64,000 nucleotides of DNA. It comes from Bicyclus anynana. Its lineage: Eukaryota; Arthropoda; Insecta; Lepidoptera; Nymphalidae. The notes under the pieces were generated by a model. It ran no database searches. It was given only the letters and a program-made list of their open reading frames with translations, and was not told the origin of the DNA. This document shows positions 53,413 to 63,778 of the stretch, piece after piece. The DNA lies in the NCBI RefSeq assembly GCF_947172395.1, contig NC_069090.1:11724226-11788225 (forward strand). The letters run 5' to 3'. The first letter of the stretch is position 1, and the number at the start of each line of letters is the position of its first letter. Both the position numbers and the translations under genes were made by a program.

Positions 53413-53640
53413 ATTATCTGTCTCCACGAAAATTAAAGGCGGAAATTATTTAGAGATAATCAGCAAATAACGAAACATAAATGCTCTGAATTGGCGTTAG
53501 CGGAAGACCGAGGCAGTATGTAAATGTGCCGAGTTACAGAATCTAAATATTTTAGTTGTAAATGCCACTAACTCCCGTATTTACGGGAGTAAGTACTCTA
53601 CTATTACCGTAATCCAAAATATTTTTTAAATAAAACCAAG
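53413..53640 (+). terminator. Rabphilin 3' UTR with poly(A) signal
   Basis: AATAAA at 53629-53634, about 215 bp after the stop, is the first canonical signal. A second AATAAA (53805-53810) lies inside a hairpin. Confidence 0.65.
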
Positions 53641-53804
53641 AAAAATCTGCTGTAAGAAATCTCAAAGTATGACGATGTCAAAATTTAATTATTAGCACTT
53701 TTTTATTTACCCTCTAGCTACTGTAGAGCCGCCATAATTTAATTTTAAATTTTTGACGCGCTTTTCTATGAACAATAATTATTTTTCATTTATGTACTGA
53801 GATT

Positions 53805-53846
53805 AATAAATCTCTCTGCCTGATCTTTCAGGCAGAGAGATTTATT
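53805..53846. repeat. Perfect hairpin (19-bp arms, 4-base loop) containing AATAAA
   Basis: 53805-53823 (aataaatctctctgcctga) pairs exactly with 53828-53846; loop TCTT. It lies about 170 bp past the first poly(A) signal of rabphilin. Confidence 0.9.
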
Positions 53847-53849
53847 CTA

Positions 53850-54477
53850 TACCGATAGTAGTATTATATTATACCTAGAATGTTTAAGTTACAGTAATTA
53901 TAGAAAATATATTTCAATATCTATTTGCTTCTCAGTTTACCTACCTACCTGTAAAAAGGTAATTTAAGATAATATTTTTTTCTTCCTTGCATTTTACAAT
54001 GCTATTCTTAATTATTTGTAAAAACTAAAAATGTTTTTGTATAAAAAGTTGATTGTTATTAGTGTGCAATTCAGTATTTTAGTAATTGCTCCATGTTAAT
54101 AATTAATACAAATTACCTATTTAACTCGTTAGCGATATCAAAAAAATATTCATAATGAATATTTTTGTTAGTTATATATCAAAAGGAAACTAATTATTTA
54201 GAATAGTTCTTTTATTTTTTCATCATGTCGATAATTTTGAACGAGTTTGAATAGTTAGGTAGAGAAATATAAAAACAATTTAGGGATATTCGTCAATGTT
54301 TCCATTATTTTGTTGTTACGTAAAAATTATTCGCTTTGAGTAATACTTAATAAGTAATTGTTAAAAACAAATGGAATATGAAATTTTAAATGTTGACAAA
54401 TATAAATACAAATATAGATATAAATATGTTATATATGTTACCGTTAAATTGTAAAATGCGTTAATTTATAATCTCAC
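53850..54477. other. Intergenic DNA, nothing recognised
   Basis: Very AT-rich, no ORF, no repeat family identified. Confidence 0.4.
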
Positions 54478-54800
54478 TCGCGATATTATAATCTATCGAT
54501 ATATTGTGAACTAAACATACTGATTACAATTTAACATGTTTTAACGTAATCGAAGTGAAACCGTCAAATTGCAATCTTAAAACGTCAACTGTCAAAACTT
54601 GCCCCTGATTGGTCGGCCTTACAGCAGACTCTTTTATTATGCCCGCTAATATTTTTGTAACTCTATGGTAAATTCATCCTGATTAACAATTTAACGGTTT
54701 CACTTCGATAGATTACAGTATATCGAAAAATAACACGTTATATTGTGATCAGTATGTTCAGTTCACAATATATCGACAGATTGCAATATCGAGATATATA
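54478..54800. mobile_element. Foldback MITE between rabphilin and Dlish
   Basis: Left 'atcgatatattgtgaactaa', 'catactgattacaatttaac' and 'cgaagtgaaaccgtcaaatt' are mirrored in order by 'aatttaacggtttcacttcg', 'gtgatcagtatgttcagttc' and 'acaatatatcgacagattgc'. About 320 bp, arms about 90-110 bp imperfect, unique centre of about 110 bp. Confidence 0.8.
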
Positions 54801-55269
54801 TTACAGATACATAGAGTACCTACCTTGATTATGCTGATGCCAATTTCAATGAAACAAAGAACCTAGTAACATATTGGTGGTTTTTTTAAGTTTTTACTTT
54901 TATGTGCGAATTATTTTAGTCTCATTATCAAGAATATCATGTTTTTGATGATTTAATTTAAATTAGGTATGTAATAGGTATATTGAAGTTAACGTGCCAA
55001 AGACAATTTTATATTATGTTACTTAACTTATAATATTGTTGTCGTTATTCTAATCAGCTTTTAAAAACTGCATGCATTATTGTATTATGTAAAGTATAAA
55101 TGTTTAAAATGTTATATCAAAAATACAGAATATATATTTTTTTCATTGAATAATTTACCTGTTTTTTTTTATTCTACCCTACTTACGTACGTTATAACTA
55201 TGACAACAACGCACAAACATAGTACATCCAAAATACTCCTGACAAACGCAGTCATATTAACCCTAGAAG

Positions 55270-55405
55270 CCTAATCTACGCCTGCGAGGCGTACACGCAA
55301 TCGAATATCGTTATATCTTTCTAACGGTTGAAGTCTGTCGTGCTCTTTTGTTACCTTAGTGGCCGACGCCGACGGTAGCTAGAAGACGGTGCCCGTGGTT
55401 TTACG
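55270..55405 (+). other. Probable promoter and non-coding first exon of Dlish
   Basis: A GC-richer block ('ctacgcctgcgaggcgtaca', 'gtggccgacgccgacggtag') ends at a consensus donor, ACG|GTAAGT (exon end 55405). It lies 0.95 kb before the coding start. No TATA box. The joining acceptor is not fixed. Confidence 0.45.
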
Positions 55406-55635
55406 GTAAGTACCGCCATTTTTGATTTATCGAAGTGTAGGACGCCTGCGAGAAGTATTAAGTTAGCTTTGCGTAACTGTTGACCAAGATTGAGTGATTT
55501 TATATTTCTTTGTTTTTCGCAGTTGTTTTAGGTATAAATATATCACGGTCTAGTATATTAGACGAAGACGGTATTTTAACAATTTTAAACAAGGAAGATA
55601 ACCCTTCTCTGAAAGTCATCATCATAATCACGTCC

Positions 55636-55826
55636 AATATTTTTTATTTGATTTAAATTTTGAAACTACGTAAAATTTTTGCCGCCGAAACACAAAACAT
55701 TAGCAAATGGCGTCATTTATAGAGATAAAAGCGATATAATCACATCACTGCAAACGCCAATCACGCTGTTGAATGAATCAGGCAAAAATTTTACGTAGAT
55801 ATTTTCAAAATCAAATAAAAAATATT
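55636..55826. mobile_element. Foldback MITE with about 47-bp arms
   Basis: 'aatattttttatttgattta' and 'actacgtaaaatttttgcc' are mirrored by 'ggcaaaaattttacgtag' and 'caaataaaaaatatt'. Unique centre of about 95 bp. It lies in the presumed 5' UTR intron of Dlish. Confidence 0.8.
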
Positions 55827-56358
55827 AAATTTTTTACTTATTGACGGGACAAAATAAAATATAGCTTAATAAACTTCCATATTTCAGTGTTAACACTGTT
55901 TACAAAAGAGGCAAGTAGCCTATTCTACAAAAGAACTAGTCTAGAATTTTGACTATTTGGACTATTCGTTATTGAAATATATAATTAAAATTAAGTATTA
56001 GGTTAAGTTATTTTTTTACTAATTTGTCATTAAAAACGTTGTAGTGACTCAATCTTAATAATACATATTTAATGGACTCAATAATTTAATGGTACACCGA
56101 GATACATAATAACCCTGCTGAGCGTGATCATTACGATCGCTAATTTTAACTCCTCCGAGATGTCGTAAAACAACATGTGAGATTGTCTTTGTAAGACCAG
56201 TCACTAAAGTTTTTAGTCTGTATTAATGTATTTTATTTTTAATTGTCTGTGACGCAAATGCAAAATGCCTGATTTTTAAACTTTGTTCAAGTTTTTGTTA
56301 AAGTTTCATTTGATTACTGGATATTTTAAAAAGAGTATGATATAATTTGTGAACAATC

Positions 56359-56407
56359 ATGGCATTTCTTTGTCCTGTGAGAATAAGAAGGGGAAAGAAG
56401 AAGAAAT
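56359..56407 (+). CDS. Dlish: Dlish coding exon 1
   Basis: Sixteen codons plus 1 nt, donor AAAT|GTAAGT, phase 1. The short N-terminus has Cys5 followed by basic residues, as would suit lipid attachment to the plasma membrane (inference). Confidence 0.82.
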
Positions 56408-59400
56408 GTAAGTGTCACAAACTTTTTATATGAAAAGTTCATGTCAATGACCTCAAACTTTCTACATAATTATAAATAAAACTCGTAAATTCATATTAAA
56501 ACTTGCAAAAAGTTGCACCTGCGTGGTTATAGCAGTAATTGAAAACTAAGTAATGAAAATATGAAGATAACAATACAAATTGGCGTTTGATTTGACCCAC
56601 TCTTAGTCTATTTTGCCTGATTATTATGGACAAAAAAGACTCGAGATTATATTGTCCTCTGATATTTACTTAATAACATTAATATATGTTAAAGTAGCTG
56701 TGTTGTCATCTTTGCCGACAAGTAATTCAGGTCAATCTGTAACCTGATTCTATAAGTCAACTTTTAAGTTATAAATCAATTGTAGACTATGCCTCAAGGC
56801 ATAAAATAAAAATGTTCAATATCGTTTTAGAACAAACGCTGTTATAAAAGTAATATCGTTTAAATTGTTCAGCAGGAATTGAATATTACATTATCTGTTG
56901 TCCAATACAATAATTTTTTTGGTTTTAAGGATTGTAGAAATTATTAAGTTAAAGAAAAAGCAATATTATTTTGTCTTCACATGTTAAGGGTACTCCACAC
57001 TGAACACAACACTGTATTAAATATTGATATTATTATTAAAATATGTTATTTATAACACACAGCTGAGACACATGTTGTGATGTAGTGTTGGAGTATGGAT
57101 AGACTAGTTTCAAACCAGTATAGAATTTTTAGTCATGAGGTCATTCATGCAATGTGGTGTTAAATTGAATAGTCATTATCCTAGATAATAGTCATTAGAC
57201 CTATATTCGGCTCACTGCTCAGCTCGATCTCATCTCAGAACGAGAGGGGTTAGGCCAATGGTCCACCACAATGGCCCAATGTGGATTGGCAGACTTTACA
57301 CACGCAGAGAATTAAGAAAATTCTCTGGTATTCATGTTTCCTCACTATGTTTGTTCTTCACAATTTGAGACATGTGATATTTAATTCTTAAAATGCACAC
57401 AACTGAAAAGTTGTAGGTACATGCACCAGACCTGATCCGAACTCACACCCTCCGGAATCTGAGGCAGAGGTAATATCCACTGGGCTATCACGGCTCACGG
57501 TGGTGTTTAGTAGACTGAATGTGATCATAAATTAATTTATTTTATTTTAGCGAGCAGTGGAGATTCAGACAAGGAGCTCTCTCGCCCAGGGTCAGGGTTA
57601 AGCCCTGGTATGGGACGTATTACAGGCTCGGCCAGCATTGAAACATTAGTCAGGGTTGGCATTGAAAAGGAACATGGGCTCAGTCCAGACTCCAAAATGG
57701 TGGTGCTGCATGACTTTGCACCTTGTGTTGATGATGAACTTGAGGTAAGATAGAACTGCATAAGCAACAAAAGCAAGTTAAGAAATTTGTACCTCATTTA
57801 TTATTTTGAAACCCATGACATGTTTTAAGCTTTATTTGTAATCTTAGATGTTAAACAATTTTTTATTGAATTTATTCAAGTGCAATTTGAAATTTTCTTT
57901 ATACCTTGGTATACATTTTAGCATAATAATGTCTTGAATATTTAAATTATGTCTAAGACACTAAGCATATTTTTTTTGTTATAATTGTTTTAACACCATA
58001 ATTCTAACATATCAACATTCTTCATAAATTTAAACATCAAAATCTGAATTGTAATTCTAACAAGTTTGACTGCTGCTTAAACTTTGAGGTAACTACTGGA
58101 AGTAGTTTAACTGCTGCAAGTACAAGTAATTTTACTGGCATTGTTGTATTGATTTTTGTTACTTGTAGTTATGATTATATCTAGGGTTTATTTCTTATTT
58201 GTAGGTAAAAAGAGGACAAATTGTAAATGTATTATATCGGGAGAATGACTGGGTGTACGTCATTGTGACAGACTCTAGGAGAGAAGGCTTCATTCCTCAC
58301 TCGTATTGTGCCCCCTGCGACCATCATGATTTGAAGAAAAAGCTGCCTAGAAGCAGGTCTCCTACCGACATGGCTCATAGAGATGTGTCACAGTAAGTTT
58401 GCTATCAGAACTAGTTTTAATTAAAGATTTGTACTTGTCTTTTATCACGCCTGATTGTAAGCAGTGCTTGTCTAGAAGATGCAAGAGTTTTGCCTAGAAG
58501 TTATTCAAATTGTGGGCGGCAGGAAACACTAAAGTATTTCTATCTTTAGCATGGGTACGTTATGATGTCCGTAATACGTACTATTATCGCGAAACGCGGC
58601 CAACTTTTAAAAACGAAAAGAATGGTTACCCGCACCATGCTATACGAAATGAACTGTAATTAGTTTAATCACTTAAAATAAAATGAACTTAAATATAGAC
58701 AAGAATTTCAATAATTTGTGTTTGAAATTATGTTGTGTAATATAAAAATGTATGTATATACATATATTACAAAAAATTACAAAAGGAGATTAAAATCCTA
58801 TATCTTGATTGCATCACATTGTCAAGAATTAATGATTAATGTTGTCAAGACTTAGTTATTTAACAAAAAATGTCTTGACAGTTGACTGTTATTGTTTCAA
58901 TCTCTTTATAGGCTATCTCTATCTGACGGAGCGACAAATGACGGCCACTCTGAAATGGGCAGTGAAGGAGAAGCGTGCCCATTTAGCAAGGATCCTTCTG
59001 GAAGATATGTAGTCCTGTACACATTTACGGCAAGGGATGAAAATGATGTGGATGTCGAAAGGGGAGAGTTTGTAACAGGTGTCATATTTTTTATATTAAT
59101 TAAAAGCAAAAGCTTGTCACCTATAGACCTATAAAGTGTTTGTTCAACCCAGTGTGATAAAAGACCGACCATTATTTTCGATTCTGCGGCTATTGGTGGA
59201 TTATATTGTTTTATTTTATGGACAGGCCTATAGGTGTTAAGGTTAGGATAGGTTTTTAGCAAGTTTGCAATGAGATGTGTTGCTATTCTATATGATATTA
59301 ACCATAAAAAAATTATTTATTACTGACTACTACACAACACAACACCAAAGAAACTAATGAGATTTTAGCCTGTTAGAGCTTTAACACTTCTGTTCTTGTA

Positions 59401-61685
59401 AAACAGGAGTCATCATTTCAGTTCTGACAAACTTTTTGTGTATATTATTCTATCACAACTTAATAATGGACATTTTGGGTAGTTTATGAATTCTGATATT
59501 TTAAGTCAATGAACAAATTAGCGATAAATTGGTGTAATCATAACTTCGTCATACGTAATTGCGGAAAAGTGCGGTTCTTAAATTCAGATTATTTTTTTAG
59601 TTTTGAACAGAGAAGATCCAGATTGGTATTGGATTGTGAGGAGCGATGGTCAGGAGGGATTTATTCCTTCTGGATTTGTTTATCCTGCAGTGGCGCAAGG
59701 TAAGGCATTTATTTTTTTATGACACTGTCTAATTCTTCTGCCATTTAAATTTCTATCATAAAAAAATACTTAAATATTTCTATAAAATAAAATTTCTATC
59801 ATTTCTATCATATCATATAAAATTTCTATCTTAAAAAATAAAGCATAAGTGGGGTCGGCCAAATATGTATCTCTTCTATTTCTCTTCTATCATTTGTTCA
59901 CTTATCATTTAGTACTTATGACGGCCTCCGTGGCGAAGTGGTATGCGCAGTGGACTTACAAGACGGAGGTCCTGGGTTCCATCACCGGCTGGGCTGATTG
60001 AGGTTTTCTTAATTTGTCCAGGTCTGGTTGGTGGAAGGTTTCACCCTACCGACAAAAACGTACTGCCAAGCGATTTAGCGTTCCGGTACGATGTCGTGTA
60101 GAAACCGATGACAATCCTGTGTGGATTGTCATCCTACTCCTAACAAGTTAGCCCGCTTCCATCTTAGATTGCATCATCATTTACCATCAGGTGAGATTGT
60201 AGTCAAGGGCACAGAATAAAAAAACATTTATACAGAATAAAAAAAAAAACTTATACACACATATCTTCCCAACTTCCCATCTATCCCAACCATCTCCTCC
60301 TTGGACTTCCTCTCCTCTTGCGTCCCTCCACATGCAGTTTTTTTTTTATTTTTATTTTTTTTATTCTTTACAAGTTAGCCCTTGACTACAATATCACCTG
60401 ATGGTCATTTAACATTCTTTTGATACAATATTTATTTTTTTATTTCAATGTTTATTATATTAAAATACAAAAAAACTAAAAGAAAAATGTATGTACATTA
60501 CAAACCTTTATTTTATATGTTTGCATTGCAGCAAAAAAAATGTTGTTAAATTAAAAAATATATATGTTGTTGTTCTAGCAACACAACCAGAGAACCCGCA
60601 GCAGATTCACACGCCGCCGACAACAAACCCAAACAACACATTGACCAACAACAATAACACCATGAACAAGATACAACAAGACAACGATGGGAGATACCAC
60701 GGGACTGAGCTGGTCATGCTCTATGATTATAAGGTATACATATTGCATATTATAGTAGGGAACCCGAGATGCTAAATTTGCAGTTACTCGAGCGTCATGG
60801 AGACTGGTTGCATTTGGCAGATTAAATTATAGGAAGAATAAATGGTTATTTTCTTTTTTCGCTTTTAGCAGTGGAAAAAAAAACTACAGACTTTAAAAGC
60901 AATTTTTATTACTTTGGCTTACAGAAATTGTCAGAAAATTTTAGTGAATAATAAGGAGGTAATTTTTTTTTTTTATTCTTTACAAGTTAGCCCTTGGCTA
61001 CAATCTCACCTGATGGTGATGATGCAGTCTAAGATGGAAGGAGGATGAAAATCCACACCCCTTTCGATTTCTACACGACATCGTACCGGAACGCTAAATC
61101 GCTTGGCGGTACGTCTTTGCCGGTAGGGTGGTAACTAGCCACGGCCGAAGCCTCCCACCAGCCAGACCTGGACAAATTAAGAAAATCTCAGTCTTCCCAG
61201 CCGGGGATCGAACCCAGGACCTCCGTCTTGTAAATCCACCGCGCATACTTCCTTGAAAATAAGTAAAAAATTAAACACGCTCGTAAATCGACAATTAAAA
61301 TATAAGGGTTTTATTTTGTAACTTTGAAACCCACCCATTCCATTACGTTACGCTGATGAAATAAAATTGAAGTGTCTGCAGGGATTATGCTCAAGACAGT
61401 CCAGCAGTAAGATATCTATCGGTTGTTAATGCTGATGATAATGATGATGGTCCTGATGATGATGATGATGATGATGACAATGATGATGATGACAATTATT
61501 TATTCGAGTTCGTGTTCCAGGCGCAAGCGCCGGACGACCTGTCGGTGAAGCGCGGCGAGTGGGTGTACGCCGACCTGACGCAGCAGACGGTGGAGGGCTG
61601 GCTGTGGGCGCACGCGCCCAAGTCGCGCCGCTCCGGCTTCATACCCACCGCCTACGCGCGCGCGCCGCACACCACGTCGCTCTGA
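56359..61685 (+). CDS. Dlish: Dlish/Vamana-like adaptor with three SH3 domains, complete gene
   Basis: Seven coding exons: 56359-56407, 57551-57744, 58205-58392, 58912-59078, 59601-59699, 60579-60733 and 61521-61685. They total 1017 nt (338 residues plus stop) with consistent phases and GT/AG borders. The ATG context (ATCATGG) is good. Order: N-terminal MAFLCPVRIRRGKKKK with one Cys and a basic cluster; Ser/Gly region; SH3-1 (66-119); linker; SH3-2 (176-228); Asn/Thr/Pro linker (233-270); SH3-3 (277-331). Each SH3 keeps an ALYDF-like start, a Trp and a GFIP motif. In Drosophila, Dlish (CG10933) binds the atypical myosin Dachs, Fat and the palmitoyltransferase Approximated at the junctional cortex, and so affects Hippo signalling and growth. 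Assignment rests on SH3 number, size and the N-terminus. Confidence 0.88.
57190..57500 (-). mobile_element. tRNA-derived SINE, family B, in Dlish intron
   Basis: Plus view: 'tattcggctcactgctcagc', 'gcccaatgtggattggcaga', 'ccactgggctatcacggctc'. Full length; its head end lies about 50 bp before the exon 2 acceptor. Confidence 0.82.
57551..57744 (+). CDS. Dlish: Dlish coding exon 2
   Basis: Acceptor 'atttattttattttag', donor CTTGAG|GTAAGA; phase 1 in, phase 0 out. It contains the Ser/Gly segment and the first SH3 strand (KMVVLHDFAPCVDDELE). Confidence 0.93.
58205..58392 (+). CDS. Dlish: Dlish coding exon 3
   Basis: Acceptor 'tttcttatttgtag', donor TCACA|GTAAGT; phase 0 in, phase 2 out. It completes SH3-1 (VKRGQIVNVLYRENDWVYVI, REGFIPHSYC) and carries a basic linker KKKLPRSRSP. 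Confidence 0.93.
58912..59078 (+). CDS. Dlish: Dlish coding exon 4
   Basis: Acceptor 'caatctctttatag', donor AACAG|GTGTCA; phase 2 in, phase 1 out. It holds a linker and the first half of SH3-2 (YVVLYTFTARDENDVDVERG). Confidence 0.92.
59601..59699 (+). CDS. Dlish: Dlish coding exon 5
   Basis: Acceptor 'gattatttttttag', donor CAAG|GTAAGG; phase 1 in and out. It completes SH3-2 (DPDWYWIVRSDGQEGFIPSG). Confidence 0.93.
59918..60238 (+). mobile_element. tRNA-derived SINE, family A, full length
   Basis: Head 'ggcctccgtggcgaagtggt', B-box-like 'gggttccatcaccg', body 'gcgatttagcgttccggtac', tail 'gtagtcaagggcacagaata' and an A-run. Confidence 0.85.
60335..60405 (-). mobile_element. SINE family A tail fragment
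   Basis: T-rich run followed by 'ttctttacaagttagccctt' and 'tatcacctgatgg'. Confidence 0.65.
60579..60733 (+). CDS. Dlish: Dlish coding exon 6
   Basis: Acceptor 'gttgttgttctag', donor TATAAG|GTATAC; phase 1 in, phase 0 out. Low-complexity linker (PPTTNPNNTLTNNNNTMNK), then the first strand of SH3-3 (ELVMLYDYK). Confidence 0.92.
60965..61250 (-). mobile_element. SINE family A in the last Dlish intron
   Basis: T-run, 'cttggctacaatctcacctg', 'cacggccgaagcctcccacc', 'agccggggatcgaacccagg'. The first part of the tRNA-like head is cut at 61250. Confidence 0.8.
61429..61497. repeat. (GAT)n-type microsatellite
   Basis: 'gatgatgatgatgatgatga' with interruptions, ending 24 bp before the exon 7 acceptor. 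It may be the tail of a SINE. Confidence 0.85.
61521..61685 (+). CDS. Dlish: Dlish coding exon 7 (C-terminus)
   Basis: Acceptor 'gagttcgtgttccag', phase 0, stop TGA at 61683-61685. It encodes the rest of SH3-3 (DDLSVKRGEWVYADL, EGWLWAHAP, SGFIPTAYA). Very GC-rich at third positions, unlike the other exons of this gene. Confidence 0.94.
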   Translation, partial: AQAPDDLSVKRGEWVYADLTQQTVEGWLWAHAPKSRRSGFIPTAYARAPHTTSL

Positions 61686-63600
61686 TGACGCATACAGTAA
61701 CGTAAACCCCAATGACTTACGATTATACAGGGCTCAGACTAAATACTTAAGGACTAGTATCACAAACAAATTCACGAACAAAATTTTCTGCCATTTTCTA
61801 AGGAAAACGAGCTTAGATTTCATACATATCTTGTACTAAACTAGCCGTTTTTGTTCGTTTTTTACACCATTTAACTACACAAAAAGGTATTTTTACGGAG
61901 GTTTATAACAAACGGACACGATTGTAAACTATGATACATCGATTCTATAGAGACAGTGTTCATAATCGCATAAGATCGTTGATCATATACTTTGACAGAA
62001 AAATAATGTCTTGCGAGGCAGGTCTTTATCTAATTAGTCTGAGATACAGGGTGATAATTTTTGTAGTGCGCAAATTTCTTGTGGCGCTTCTGCATCGTTA
62101 ATAGAATATATTTTTCCTACTCCCATTAAAATCAAAGTCAAAGTTCATTTATTTCATTTAGGCTTAGTTTACAAGGCTATACTCAATATAAAACCTTAAA
62201 TATACTCAATATAAAACCTTAAACCGTAACACAAAGCTATTGATTCCTGCAGGTTGTTTAGTAATTTTCATTTCTACGCTGGTAAACCGTGCTATAATGT
62301 TTTTTATAACACATTTGCTCGTAAAGTATCTCTTATTTCACCAATTTCAATATTGTAATGCCGTAATGTAGTATAAAACCTTTATCATCTGTCTAAAAAC
62401 AAACGGTACTTTTTAAATCTTAGCAAAGAGTTTATATCAGTAAAGTGCTCAACATTTTATGAATAAAATTAACTTTGTGAGATAAAATATAATAAATTAT
62501 AAAAGTATCCATTCAATTTTGTTTATGTAAAAAATAGGAAAATTTGCGCACTCCAAAAATCTTCCTGTATTTAGAGCTAGATACCCCAACTGCGCTTCTT
62601 GATTTGACTGCGTTTTAATTTTTGAATCGGAATTTAGATTTGATTTTTGTCAAGTCGTTATTGGCGTTGATTGTAAGTCAATGACAAATAAATTTAAAAC
62701 AAGTCTACAATTTCAGTTTATTTTTCTTTAATATGATGATGTAACTTATGTAAAACACATTCCAATTATTATTTTGTAGAAAATTAAACTTATATTTTTA
62801 CATAACAAGTGATATGTAACCAGTGTGCGTATTATTTTATAAGCTTGGTTATTCAATTGTCAAAAGTAATTTGATTGCTTATTAATTTGTGAGTGAGGTG
62901 CTGATACTGTCAAACATAAATATCAAAATTAACGCGGACAGATTTGTTACAAGATTTTTATGTGTAATAGTAAGCGTTTTTTCTTATAAATGTACTTAAT
63001 TTACAGGTTTATAGACTAAATTTTGTTTAATTGACGAAGTTTAGTTAAGACTATAAGTATGACCGGAGTACTTAGTAGTTGTTGCTGTAAGCGTAATCAG
63101 TAAGATATTTTTAAGTTGTTTGTTTTTTTATTTCGCAGATAAATGTACAATAAATTAGTCTTCCATAGAAGTTAGAATTAAGTATCAATTATTTAGTTAA
63201 GATCTGATGATTCCATTTATTGTAAATTGTCCGTCCAAATTGACTGAAACAGTGTTACGAAATTATACTTTGGGTATTTGGGTGCTTTCAAACTAGACAA
63301 TATGTTGGGCAATGCTGACCATGCTGACCATGCTGGGCAAGTGAAGCTGAAGTGGCAACGTAAAAAAAATTGTATTACATTCATGTATAATAATATATAA
63401 TCGGTTCATTAAGCTAAATAAAGAGTTATCAGAGTTATAATAATAATAAATTTGACATGTATCAAAAGTATAATCAAAATCAATTTTGATTTGTATGTTT
63501 GAATTAATAAGTTTGATTACTTTAGCTCATCTTAACCCCTAAATAGTGTCTAGTTTCAATAAACCCTTAGAATAAGGTTTTAATTTTAAATAAAAAACTT
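61686..63600 (+). other. Dlish 3' UTR and downstream region
   Basis: No ORF. It includes a LINE-tail-like repeat at 62133-62310 ('aatcaaagtcaaagttcatt' reversed). Candidate poly(A) signals AATAAA lie at 63417-63422, 63558-63563 and 63589-63594; an earlier AAATAAA is near 62686. Which is used cannot be told. Confidence 0.5.
62133..62310 (-). mobile_element. LINE 3' tail, reversed
   Basis: 'aaagtcaaagttcatttatt' and 'aggcttagtttacaa' are the reverse of the tail seen at 7890-7929 and 21870-21925. The remainder resembles 51420-51545. Confidence 0.55.
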
Positions 63601-63621
63601 TTTTAACTACATCATACTGTA

Positions 63622-63627
63622 TTTATT
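63622..63627 (-). terminator. Poly(A) signal of the converging minus-strand gene
   Basis: TTTATT on the plus strand is AATAAA on the minus strand, about 150 bp after the stop at 63779. Confidence 0.5.
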
Positions 63628-63778
63628 TTTTCCTGTTTACAATTTTACGGTGCATTAAATATCACTCTTTGTATGAGTAGATGAACTATAGCTTTAAAAG
63701 GCAATTTTACTCTGATGAACTTTAATGACAGAGAGATAAATTTTGTTTTCTTACATATTTACTATATTACATTCTCCA

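Noticed and set aside
58906..59262. 118-codon minus-strand ORF opposite Dlish exon 4
   Set aside because: It is antisense to a verified exon; no separate evidence for coding.
59935..60000. tRNA gene in Dlish intron
   Set aside because: It is the head of a family A SINE; the anticodon region does not fold into a clear functional tRNA.
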